NCBI GenBank assembly: GCA_934691725.1
Contig: CAKUTF010000019.1
Location: forward strand, 1 to 47,934
Reading direction: 5' to 3'
Origin: an uncultured Fibrobacter sp.
GTDB taxonomy: Bacteria > Fibrobacterota > Fibrobacteria > Fibrobacterales > Fibrobacteraceae
DNA: 47,934 nucleotides
Both the position numbers and the translations under genes were made by a program. Below the pieces are notes generated by a model, which made no database searches, was not told the origin of the DNA, and saw nothing but the letters and a program-made list of their open reading frames with translations. Shown here in pieces: positions 8,567 through 14,956 of the stretch (its first letter is position 1; every line of letters starts with the position of its first letter).

Positions 8567-9461
8567 AATTTTCAAGGGGCGTCAATTTTTCAAAATTCCA
8601 ATGATGCACAGTATCGCCTTGAACTCGGTAATGATCGATAAAATATGATCCGATAACTTCCGATTCGTCAAAATGAAATGTCAACGAATCTCGGAACAAA
8701 TCATAAAAGAGCCAGTGTTCTTTAAAAAACTCAACATACAGGGAAGAATTCGTAACGCGAATGTCCGAAACATATCTCGCAATCCCTATGTTTCCTTGAT
8801 CACAGCACCCTACCATAAAAGACAGAATTTTCCTTGATTTTTTCGAACGAATGTTCGCAACTTCCAGGATAAAACTATCTCCGAAACGACCACGCTGTAC
8901 AAAAAACAAGGAATCGTTTATTTTTCGAATCCACGGTGCCCCATCCAAAATAAATATGGCGCGCATATTTTTGAACAGATTCGCTAGCGAATCCTCCTGT
9001 TCAAACTTTCGATAAAACTCATTGCTGTCGAGCCGATCCACCGCCATTGCGAACTCCCTAAATTCTTCAAAACTTCCTTTTTTACAAAGAAACCGATATC
9101 CGCAATTTGTATCCGACACAATATCTTTTTTATCTGCATACAGAATGTCAAAATTCTCCGATTTATTTTTTTGTTCCCACGTCGAGAAGTCCTCAACCGA
9201 AAAATCGCTAGCAAAATAATTCATCACATATTTTGTACGAATTTCATCGTTTTCTATTTCGGCAAAAAACGAATTTCCCTTGCTCAAAGCCAATTCATAA
9301 TGAAACCGATTGCTATCGAGACATTCCGAAAAAAAGAAACGCCCCATCCTTTCCGGATGCTTTCTAAAAAAAATTTCACAGGTACTTTCTGCTGTTTTTT
9401 GATTATCATCCGAACAACTTGCAAACAACAACAGAACAAGCAGAACGGGAACAGCTCTCAT
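8565..9461 (-). CDS. Putative lipoprotein, possible immunity partner
   Basis: A 298-residue protein beginning with a lipoprotein signal (hydrophobic LLVLLLF, lipobox FASC, Cys16). No domain recognised. The mature part is rich in aromatic and charged residues with several Cys pairs (for example GCCDQG). I start at ATG 9461, because the longer frame would add 15 residues ahead of a perfect signal peptide. The start overlaps the stop of the upstream soluble protein by 4 bp, so the two are coupled. An exported lipoprotein translated right after a signal-less protein is the layout of toxin/immunity pairs; that is inference only. Confidence 0.75.
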   Translation of the reverse strand: MRAVPVLLVLLLFASCSDDNQKTAESTCEIFFRKHPERMGRFFFSECLDSNRFHYELALSKGNSFFAEIENDEIRTKYVMNYFASDFSVEDFSTWEQKNKSENFDILYADKKDIVSDTNCGYRFLCKKGSFEEFREFAMAVDRLDSNEFYRKFEQEDSLANLFKNMRAIFILDGAPWIRKINDSLFFVQRGRFGDSFILEVANIRSKKSRKILSFMVGCCDQGNIGIARYVSDIRVTNSSLYVEFFKEHWLFYDLFRDSLTFHFDESEVIGSYFIDHYRVQGDTVHHWNFEKLTPLEN

Positions 9462-10450
9462 TTCAAGAACTCCTCGATATTTCCCAAATATACCTGCCCG
9501 AACCAAGGTTCACAAGACGGCAATTCATTCAAGCACAATCCGGCTAAATTCGGATTGGAATAAAAAATATCTCCATCCTTGTTTATCACAAACATATTTT
9601 TCTTTGCAAAAGCCACATGCCCTAAGTCGCCACCTTTTATCCTTTTATGAGGATTGTAAAAATCACTATAATAATTTAAAGACATTGCCGATGTACTCGG
9701 ATGGGATTGAAACAGCGTGTTTTCATTGCCGGAATAAACGGGATCGGAAGATTTTAATCCATTCGCTCGAGTTACACCTCGTTGCATTTCTGAATTTCGA
9801 TGTACATTCCCTCGATGTTCCCCCGTTATTACGAATTCATCATGATTCTCATCAGTGCGAGTCGCATTCATCAATGCATGTAAAGCCTCCACATTTTCCG
9901 AAAATCCAAGAGTGTTCATACCTTCTCGATAAGCGGCGCACCACGCATCATATAGTCGCCCGAACTCTTCTCCATGCTCCTGATTACTTGCCAATCTTTT
10001 TCTGTCTTCCAAAGACCTTTTTTTTACGATATCACGGACCAATTTCATTGAATCAAAATATTCTTCAAGATTATCGGAAATCCCATCATCTGGTAAATTA
10101 GCCGTAGTTTTTTGCAAAAATCGCTCGCATTGCCGTTTCATTTCACAAAGCGCGATATTTTCCAAACAAGAAAAGCTGTCGTCCCGGCTAAAAGCCCCCA
10201 ACCAAAAGCAAAATTGGCGAAGAATCGCTGCAGAAATTCCTAGCCGCCTTTCCTTGAAAAAATTTATATAATCCGCTAGATGAAAAGCGATATAAGAATT
10301 TATCCCTCTTTTTTCGCGAACAAAATTCAGAAGAACTTTTTCCACCAAATGTTCCAAATACTCCAATTCTTTTTTATCCAAAAAACTTGGTTCTTCATTC
10401 CGTTTCGCCTCCACATATCGTACGCAGAATTCCGCATCAAAACTTTTCAT
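9458..10450 (-). CDS. Hypothetical soluble protein, possible effector of a two-gene couple
   Basis: A 330-residue protein starting at ATG 10450 with a good ribosome site (AAAGGAGTGTGAA). A longer open frame to 10624 is an unsupported extension. No signal peptide or membrane helix. The first 150 residues look helical and charged. A Gly/Asn/Ser-rich middle follows, and the C-terminal 60 residues (GGDLGHVAFAKKN, then INKDGDIFYSNPN) look like a separate beta-rich domain. I do not recognise the family. It overlaps the downstream lipoprotein gene by ATGA. Codon use is AT-richer than the pst genes, consistent with accessory DNA. Confidence 0.7.
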   Translation of the reverse strand: MKSFDAEFCVRYVEAKRNEEPSFLDKKELEYLEHLVEKVLLNFVREKRGINSYIAFHLADYINFFKERRLGISAAILRQFCFWLGAFSRDDSFSCLENIALCEMKRQCERFLQKTTANLPDDGISDNLEEYFDSMKLVRDIVKKRSLEDRKRLASNQEHGEEFGRLYDAWCAAYREGMNTLGFSENVEALHALMNATRTDENHDEFVITGEHRGNVHRNSEMQRGVTRANGLKSSDPVYSGNENTLFQSHPSTSAMSLNYYSDFYNPHKRIKGGDLGHVAFAKKNMFVINKDGDIFYSNPNLAGLCLNELPSCEPWFGQVYLGNIEEFLK

Positions 10451-10592
10451 TTCACACTCCTTTGAAACGCAATATATAAAATTTCCTACAATTCTCCCGC
10501 AGCCAGCTACATCATTTTCGCCGCTTGAAAAAATTTCTCTTTTAATATAGATTTTTTCCAAAATCCACAGCCTTAAGCCAGGAGTTACAAAG

Positions 10593-10608
10593 CTAACGAT
10601 TCCGTTAG
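10593..10608. repeat. Inverted repeat next to a ribosome site
   Basis: CTAACG-ATTC-CGTTAG is a perfect 6-bp inverted repeat ending directly before the AAAGGA ribosome site of the 83-residue gene, inside a 173-bp divergent gap. It could be an operator or an mRNA stem limiting translation. No factor can be named. Confidence 0.4.
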
Positions 10609-10623
10609 AAAGGACAATATGCA

Positions 10624-10875
10624 ATGCCAGACTATCCGTCTTTTTTCAGTTCAGTGGTAAGTTCCTATCGCCGCCCCCGTACGATGGAAGAGCTCCGCGA
10701 TTCCTTTGGGAAAAAGAAATACCGTCAACAGCGCCTCGTCCGTTTTGTCAATGACCTGGACAAAAAACTCGATTCGCTGGAAAACGAAGAAAACCTTGAT
10801 TATGTAAACGCCTCCATAGAAAACGATCTGTTGAATGGCTACGGATGCTTCCTGGGGGATATGAATGTTCGCTAA
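10624..10875 (+). CDS. Hypothetical 83-residue protein, first gene of a couple
   Basis: A small, strongly charged, probably helical protein (MEELRDSFGKKKYRQQRLV, then NDLDKKLDSLE) without signal peptide or recognised domain. An AAAGGA ribosome site lies about nine bases before the ATG. Its 3' end overlaps the start of a downstream lipoprotein gene by 11 bp, repeating the soluble/exported pairing seen at 8565-10450 and 14216-15794. It could be a small effector, or the remains of a longer one. Confidence 0.6.
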   Translation: MPDYPSFFSSVVSSYRRPRTMEELRDSFGKKKYRQQRLVRFVNDLDKKLDSLENEENLDYVNASIENDLLNGYGCFLGDMNVR

Positions 10876-11293
10876 ATTTTTCTCGCTCATCCTAAGTCTC
10901 GCCGCTTGCCTTTGGGCACAGAAGATCATCCCATACGAACCGCCCGTCACATACATTTCTCCCGACAGCCTCGACACAAGAGAATTTGTATTTTCTTTCT
11001 ACCGTTATCCAATGACAACGACTCTACCTCCAGGGACAACAGTACAGGAATTCATTGTCTGGAAATGCTGCCTCAGCAAGGCCATCGGCCCCAACTTATT
11101 CATCCGCGACCAGAAACCCGAAGAATACTGGAAATTCCCCGACTATAAACTGGAAGATCTTTTCTGTTGCTTTATCGACCGCGCATTAAAACACTGTGAA
11201 ATATGGGCAACGGAATGTCGTATTTATGAAAAACATATTAGACCGGAAAAGAAAAAGCCGTTGATAAAGGATATCACTCAGTGCAATCTTTGA
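10865..11293 (+). CDS. Small Cys-rich putative lipoprotein, possible immunity partner
   Basis: 142 residues. The N-terminus is a lipoprotein signal (hydrophobic core, lipobox LAAC, Cys15). The mature part has many cysteines (WKCCLSK, FCC, HCEIWATEC, QCNL). No family recognised. It overlaps the 83-residue gene upstream by 11 bp. Its last 17 codons (RPEKKKPLIKDITQCNL) lie in the left direct repeat of the mini-island. A near-copy of the same coding end (RPEKKKPLTTDITQCNL) sits at the right repeat 2.9 kb away without the rest of the gene. Confidence 0.65.
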   Translation: MFAKFFSLILSLAACLWAQKIIPYEPPVTYISPDSLDTREFVFSFYRYPMTTTLPPGTTVQEFIVWKCCLSKAIGPNLFIRDQKPEEYWKFPDYKLEDLFCCFIDRALKHCEIWATECRIYEKHIRPEKKKPLIKDITQCNL

Positions 11294-11314
11294 CGTTTCA
11301 TACAAACTAAAAAG
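11239..11314. repeat. Left direct repeat of the mini-island (attL-like)
   Basis: About 76 bp, from TAGACCGGAAAAGAAAAAG through the stop of the 142-residue gene to CATACAAACTAAAAAG. It matches 14177-14251 in the same orientation with only about five substitutions and one indel. On the minus strand it also holds a copy of the last codons of the 246-residue membrane-protein gene (VCMKRQRLH stop). Each copy therefore contains both convergent 3' ends, as expected for a duplicated insertion site. Confidence 0.8.
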
Positions 11315-11321
11315 ACAACAA

Positions 11322-11984
11322 TTAGCGTAGTCTTTTCCGTTCATTCCACAACTGCCCAAAGCTTTTAATTTGAATCATTTTAATTGTCGGATATTTTTCA
11401 GACATCCATGTAAAAAAAGACCCACATATAACAAGAGCAATCGGATTCAATCTTCTAATCAATTCATCAAGACCGAGAACAAACAATCGATAGCCCTCTT
11501 TTGCCGTTGCAATTCCATTTGTAGTAATCCCTAATACAGAATTTTTAGGCAATCCATCCCAACACCACTCAAAACTATCCGGAATGCTCCAACTTGCAGT
11601 AGGGATAACATTCAACCCTTGTTGTTGCCAATGATATGCGATTACCCGATTTTTAAAGCAATTCCATTTTTGCTCAGCAATTGAATAATCTCGAAATAAG
11701 CTATAATCCGTAGCTATAATTCCTTTTAATTTTTTCAAACGGTCTATATGAGCAAAAGGGTTATTCCAAAAACAGCTCTGATGCGAATCATCAATAAAGC
11801 AATGTCCCCATACACCTTGGATCTTTTTAGAAATAATCACATTGACCGGGAAACAGTTATGAATAATTGGAATTTCTTGAATCGGTCTTAATTGAGGAAC
11901 TCCCAATGTTCCCGTTTTAACCGTTTCATGGAGAATCAACAAATGCTCCAAAGACATTTGATTTCCAATCATCATTTCTCCCAT
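11322..11984 (-). CDS. DUF4417 family protein
   Basis: A 220-residue soluble protein. It matches my memory of DUF4417: FIDDSHQSCFWNNPFAHIDRLKKLKGIIATDYSLFRD-like spacing (residues about 64-100), a HWQQQGLNVIPTASW strand, CWDGLPKNSVLGITTNG, then a C-terminal GSFF/IVICG-type strand. Members are common on phages and integrative elements; the function is unknown to me. ATG 11984 overlaps the nuclease stop (TGATG); a GTG at 11987 is the alternative. It ends 8 bp before the left repeat and is the last gene of the island. Confidence 0.75.
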   Translation of the reverse strand: MGEMMIGNQMSLEHLLILHETVKTGTLGVPQLRPIQEIPIIHNCFPVNVIISKKIQGVWGHCFIDDSHQSCFWNNPFAHIDRLKKLKGIIATDYSLFRDYSIAEQKWNCFKNRVIAYHWQQQGLNVIPTASWSIPDSFEWCWDGLPKNSVLGITTNGIATAKEGYRLFVLGLDELIRRLNPIALVICGSFFTWMSEKYPTIKMIQIKSFGQLWNERKRLR

Positions 11985-12490
11985 CACGAATTTGAACCAT
12001 AGCGATGTAATTCTAAGATTCGCAACTTCCTTCCCCTTTTAAACCAATACTCAATTTTATCTTTTTTTGAAACGATCCCTTTTCTCAAAGCTTCTTGATA
12101 CCCCGAAATTATTGCCGAGACAGCTCTCTCTCCATCAATAGCTCTTTTATGGCGAGACAATAAAACAATCTTACTTCCCTCTTTATGTTCGTAAAATTTT
12201 GATTCCGCTATTGTTTGACGCATTTGTTCCCGAGCCTTAAAAATGCTGCTATTGCAAACCGTATTTGATTTAAACGTTTCAACGCCTTTAACTTCTACAG
12301 GCGCCCCTTCAACCATTAAATCGACACGCCGATGATCATTTGGTTTTTCCGCCAAAAAAGCGACATACTTTCCTTGACGTAAATAATGTTCCGCTACAAA
12401 GATAGCGTTAGCATCTTTTACAGGCATTCCTGCCGTATTCAGATAACATTTATCTTTTTGCCGCCCGGACTTTCCACCATATCCGCCCAT
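11984..12490 (-). CDS. PD-(D/E)XK-like nuclease, CdiA-CT/tRNase-toxin-like
   Basis: A 168-residue protein with a restriction-endonuclease-like core. An acidic helix AEHYLRQGKYVAFLAE (about 33-48) leads to VDLMVEGAPVEVKG (about 57-70), whose Asp and ExK spacing is the PD-(D/E)XK signature. A basic helix FKAREQMRQTIAE and a VVLLSRH-type strand follow. The layout resembles the CdiA C-terminal tRNase and related toxin nucleases; the exact family is not certain. Its ribosome site is AAGGAG. A 20-bp palindrome related to the XRE operator lies 31 bp upstream. It is coupled to the DUF4417 gene by a 1-bp overlap. Confidence 0.6.
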   Translation of the reverse strand: MGGYGGKSGRQKDKCYLNTAGMPVKDANAIFVAEHYLRQGKYVAFLAEKPNDHRRVDLMVEGAPVEVKGVETFKSNTVCNSSIFKAREQMRQTIAESKFYEHKEGSKIVLLSRHKRAIDGERAVSAIISGYQEALRKGIVSKKDKIEYWFKRGRKLRILELHRYGSNS

Positions 12491-12520
12491 ATAAACACTC
12501 CTTCGCTAAAACCTCCTTCA

Positions 12521-12540
12521 TGTTCGCCGCCAAGCGAACA
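12521..12540 (-). promoter_or_regulatory. Palindromic operator 1, upstream of the nuclease-DUF4417 unit
   Basis: TGTTCGC-CGCCAA-GCGAACA, a perfect 7-bp inverted repeat, lies in the 67-bp gap before the nuclease gene. Its GTTCG/CGAAC half-sites match those of the palindrome in the xre promoter (14113-14127), so the same repressor probably binds both. A TTGAAC -35-like box (12549-12544) precedes it, but no good -10 box is visible. Confidence 0.6.
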
Positions 12541-12557
12541 GAAAGTTCAAAAAAAAA

Positions 12558-13028
12558 CTACGCTTTTTCCTGTAAATAAAGTTTTATCGGTTTTTGCATG
12601 TCCCTAGTTTTAAACAGCAACATCCGTTTTCTATTTACCCGAATAAATCTTAGCCGAACCATTTCCTCCGAAAGATTTAAAAAGTCTTTGACGCTAATAT
12701 TTTCAGAGACCTGATACGCCTTATCGGCTGAAAACAAATCATATTCAAAGAACAGGATATCATCCGGTTGCGCTTGTCCAAAACCAGCTAGAATTTCTCT
12801 CTGGGGAACCATCCTAAAATCATATTTTTGAGAAAGGAAGTTCCAACGTCCACAACTAGGACAACGCCAAACCTCCGTTTCCTTGTATAAAAAAGGAAGC
12901 TCTTTCAACAATACTCGCTTTCTAACCGCATCATCAATATCGTCCAATGCAAAAAGTGAAAGTTCCACCTGATTTAGACTATCAGAATTTCTCATTCCAT
13001 AACCACAAAAGCATTTTAACGACCCCAT
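12558..13028 (-). CDS. Zinc-ribbon-like protein of unknown function
   Basis: A 156-residue soluble protein with two cysteine pairs, KCFCGYGM (residues 5-12) and WRCPSCGRW (about 54-62), which could bind one zinc. The rest is mixed alpha/beta with no recognised domain. Its ATG lies 13 bp inside the end of the ImmA/IrrE gene with a GGAGGGGGAGA ribosome site, so it is part of the xre-immA operon. The position after an ImmA-type peptidase suggests a role in the same regulatory or toxin circuit; nothing in the sequence defines it. Confidence 0.65.
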   Translation of the reverse strand: MGSLKCFCGYGMRNSDSLNQVELSLFALDDIDDAVRKRVLLKELPFLYKETEVWRCPSCGRWNFLSQKYDFRMVPQREILAGFGQAQPDDILFFEYDLFSADKAYQVSENISVKDFLNLSEEMVRLRFIRVNRKRMLLFKTRDMQKPIKLYLQEKA

Positions 13029-13722
13029 TCTCCCCCTCCAAATAAATTTAATTGTTCCAAACGGATTTCAGCAGCCTTTCTGGATACATTATATACTTTC
13101 TTTGCTTCCGTTACAAATTCAAATAATGCACCGGACTCGCTATTTAGTCTAGCTAAAAAATTTGTTCTACAAAAATTTTGATAAAGTTTTAGAAAAGTAC
13201 ATCGAGGCATGACCAAAGCGCCCGCTGCATAATCCGCTTGCCGTTCCAGCCAAAAACAAGGATGCCTAGAAGACAATCGAAAAGGAACAACATCCGCATG
13301 AGCCGCCAACGCATCCGCATGGTTTTGGAAATAGTAAGAATGAAGAAGTATATGAGCAAGCTCATGCCCCGCTGTAAAATGGCTTTGCGAATCTTCTTCT
13401 GTTTCGTCCAAAACTACAGTATTTTCTTCAATCGGCACCAACTCGATAGCGCCTGTTTCAGAGTTTTTTACACCCGCAACCATCTTTGAAAAAGCAGTAA
13501 AGCCTTTTGCCTGGGGAAAAACGAGGTTTCGGAATTCTAAAGAAAAGCCGAATTCACCGGAATCAATCCAATTTTCAACAGGAACTTCTTGTGGATAGGC
13601 AAGAACTTCTGGATGCTCTTTTTTAAAAAGCTATCAATAAAATTTTCTATTTGACTGTAACCCAAAACATAGACCCCGCGAGCATCCTTTCTGCATTTTA
13701 AATAATCGAACCAGCTTTTCAT
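13016..13722 (-). CDS. ImmA/IrrE family metallopeptidase, split by a -1 frameshift
   Basis: Two adjoining frames form one ImmA/IrrE protein of about 235 residues. Frame 1 starts at ATG 13722, overlapping the xre stop (ATGA), and encodes 35 residues to a TTA-AAA-AAG slippery run. A -1 step there continues as EHPEVLAYPQEVPVENW into the second frame, which carries the zinc peptidase motif HFTAGHELAHILLH and a downstream ERQADYAAGALVMP with the third zinc-ligand region. Without the shift, translation stops after 61 residues. ImmA-type peptidases cleave the partner XRE repressor to induce mobile elements or stress genes. Either programmed frameshifting or a recent A-run indel would explain the data. 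The C-terminal 200 residues are confident; the joining mechanism is inferred. Confidence 0.75.
13618..13624 (-). promoter_or_regulatory. Candidate -1 ribosomal frameshift signal (A AAA AAG)
   Basis: The heptamer A-AAA-AAG is in the exact codon phase used for -1 slippage in dnaX and several IS elements. After an 8-nt spacer, GAAGTTCTTG (13609-13600), an 8-nt loop and CAAGAAGTTC (13591-13582) form a stem with a single mismatch. The shifted frame restores the complete ImmA/IrrE protein. No upstream internal Shine-Dalgarno stimulator is visible. Confidence 0.5.
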
Positions 13723-14090
13723 TTGCTACCGTTTTTGATAAGGTTTATAATTTCTTTCCACTTTTCATTAGAAATTTTAGATTCTCTTGCAGAACGCAAA
13801 GCGACGCTCGCCAACGGAGTTTTCTTGAGATATTCGGTCAAATCTGTAGGCGCAATATCTTTTCTCCCTTTTGAAGACAAATCAAAAAGAGTGTTTTTTT
13901 CTTGGACATTCAAGTCCAAAATTTTCGCAACAGTTTCTAGGAAATCTTTATCAATAGGACATTTCTTGCCTTTTTCAATATCGCAAATATAGGATGGCGC
14001 TTTTCCTAAATCTCCGGCAAACTTGCGCAAGGAGAGTCCCTGCTCTTGTCTTTTCCGAGTGATAAACAAACCAAGGCTATCTTCAGGCAT
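13719..14090 (-). CDS. XRE family HTH transcriptional regulator (ImmR-like)
   Basis: A 123-residue protein from ATG 14090, which has a well placed AAAAGGA site; the longer open frame upstream runs through the promoter and repeat. Residues about 6-60 form a Cro/C1-type HTH: LGLFITRKRQEQGLSLRKFA, GKAPSYICDIEKGKKCP, FLETVAKIL. The C-terminal half is charged and helical, and is the likely target of the adjacent ImmA-type peptidase. Its promoter carries a perfect palindrome just after the -10 box, indicating self-repression. The stop overlaps the peptidase start. Confidence 0.85.
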   Translation of the reverse strand: MPEDSLGLFITRKRQEQGLSLRKFAGDLGKAPSYICDIEKGKKCPIDKDFLETVAKILDLNVQEKNTLFDLSSKGRKDIAPTDLTEYLKKTPLASVALRSARESKISNEKWKEIINLIKNGSK

Positions 14091-14112
14091 ATACAAATCC
14101 TTTTGTCGAACA

Positions 14113-14164
14113 GCGTTCGCCGAACGCATAACACAAATATAGATAAAATTCCGCTGGAATGCAA
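14113..14164 (-). promoter_or_regulatory. xre promoter with palindromic operator 2
   Basis: On the minus strand TTGCAT (14164-14159), a 17-bp spacer and TATATT (14141-14136) make a strong sigma70-type promoter. The perfect 15-bp palindrome GCGTTCGCCGAACGC (14113-14127) covers the expected start point. A further CGAAC half-site is at 14107-14111. The half-sites match operator 1 at 12521-12540. Autorepression by the XRE protein is the simplest reading. Confidence 0.7.
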
Positions 14165-14176
14165 CTCTTCCTATGA

Positions 14177-14251
14177 TAGACCGGAAAAGAAAAAGCCATT
14201 GACAACGGATATCACTCAGTGTAATCTTTGACATTTCATACAAACAAAAAG
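14177..14251. repeat. Right direct repeat of the mini-island (attR-like)
   Basis: About 75 bp matching 11239-11314 in the same orientation, with changes such as CCG to CCA and GTGCAA to GTGTAA. It includes the true 3' end of the 246-residue membrane-protein gene and, on the plus strand, an orphan copy of the last 17 codons of the 142-residue lipoprotein gene. Divergence of about 7-8 percent suggests an old insertion or a donor-derived copy. Confidence 0.8.
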
Positions 14252-14956
14252 GGATTCTATAAAAGATCCCAGCAAAAGCACGACAAAGCACACAAAATCC
14301 AGTTCCGAGATTCTTCCAAATAGGAATTTCAGAAAAAAGACCGTCACAACAGCAAAAAACATGGCGTTCAATTTCTTTTGGGAAAAACTAATCCGAAAAA
14401 ATGGGAAGAAGAGCAACGGGAAAAGATATTCCAAAAAATGAGAAATAAGATAAACGACATTCCCCGAGAAATCCATCCCACGAAACAGCCAAAACCCACA
14501 AAGAAAATAGGAGACAACAGCGAACAATGAAAAGAAAAAACGTCTTTTTTTTCTGTCGCGATATTCCTCTAAACAACTATCCCATAGAAAAGAAATCAGA
14601 GGAAGAATCAGAAATTTTCCATAGGATAAATTATAAAACATCAACGCAGAAATCATGACCGAATAAGGAATAACATCCAAAGCCAATCTCGACCACGAGC
14701 AAACGTTTTCCGTACAAACGCCCGCCCCAATTTTTTTGCAAAAAATTCCCCATAACAAGCGAAGCAATAAAAAAACGACGCACAGGGTTGCATACGGAAT
14801 AAACATAAGAACCAACACGCCACCGCTTTCCGAACGGTCAAAAGCATCATAAAATTCGATAGCGAAAAAAGATGAAAAAAGCGTAAAGGAAAGCAGCAGA
14901 GACTTTCTGTCAAAACAATGAGACATTTTAGGGCAAAAGGAAAGGATATTTTTCAA
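14216..14956 (-). CDS. Hypothetical polytopic membrane protein, possible immunity partner
   Basis: A 246-residue protein dominated by hydrophobic, Phe-rich helices (about six), for example LLLSFTLFSSFFAIEF and the run around FAVVTVFFLKFLFG. No domain recognised. It overlaps the upstream transglycosylase-like gene by 29 bp and ends inside the right direct repeat. An inner-membrane protein translated directly after a predicted peptidoglycan-cutting protein could protect the producer or anchor or export its partner. Both are inference. ATG 14956 was kept because it is the first start; a start at residue 11 (MSHCFDRK) is possible. Confidence 0.6.
   Translation of the reverse strand: MKNILSFCPKMSHCFDRKSLLLSFTLFSSFFAIEFYDAFDRSESGGVLVLMFIPYATLCVVFLLLRLLWGIFCKKIGAGVCTENVCSWSRLALDVIPYSVMISALMFYNLSYGKFLILPLISFLWDSCLEEYRDRKKRRFFFSLFAVVSYFLCGFWLFRGMDFSGNVVYLISHFLEYLFPLLFFPFFRISFSQKKLNAMFFAVVTVFFLKFLFGRISELDFVCFVVLLLGSFIESLFVCMKCQRLH

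Larger units (their letters stand above)
11239..14251. mobile_element. 2.9-kb integrase-less mini-island bounded by direct repeats
   Basis: Between the two 75-bp repeats lie five minus-strand genes with almost no free space: XRE regulator, ImmA/IrrE peptidase, zinc-ribbon protein, PD-(D/E)XK-like nuclease and DUF4417 protein. The repeats come from the convergent 3' ends of a lipoprotein gene and a membrane-protein gene, so the insertion leaves both flanking genes complete. No integrase, transposase or relaxase is present, so movement would need an enzyme in trans or homologous recombination. XRE plus ImmA genes are typical of phages and integrative elements. The element boundaries are seen directly; mobility is inferred. 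Confidence 0.65.

Noticed and set aside
10865..11293. Tandem duplication of the lipoprotein gene as the source of the 75-bp repeat
   Set aside because: Only the last 17 codons are repeated and each repeat also carries the end of the opposite convergent gene, which fits insertion-site duplication better.
13537..13722. Separate 61-residue gene before the ImmA-type protein
   Set aside because: Its last 26 codons lack any family character, while the -1 frame continues a normal ImmA/IrrE N-terminus; better explained as one frameshifted gene.
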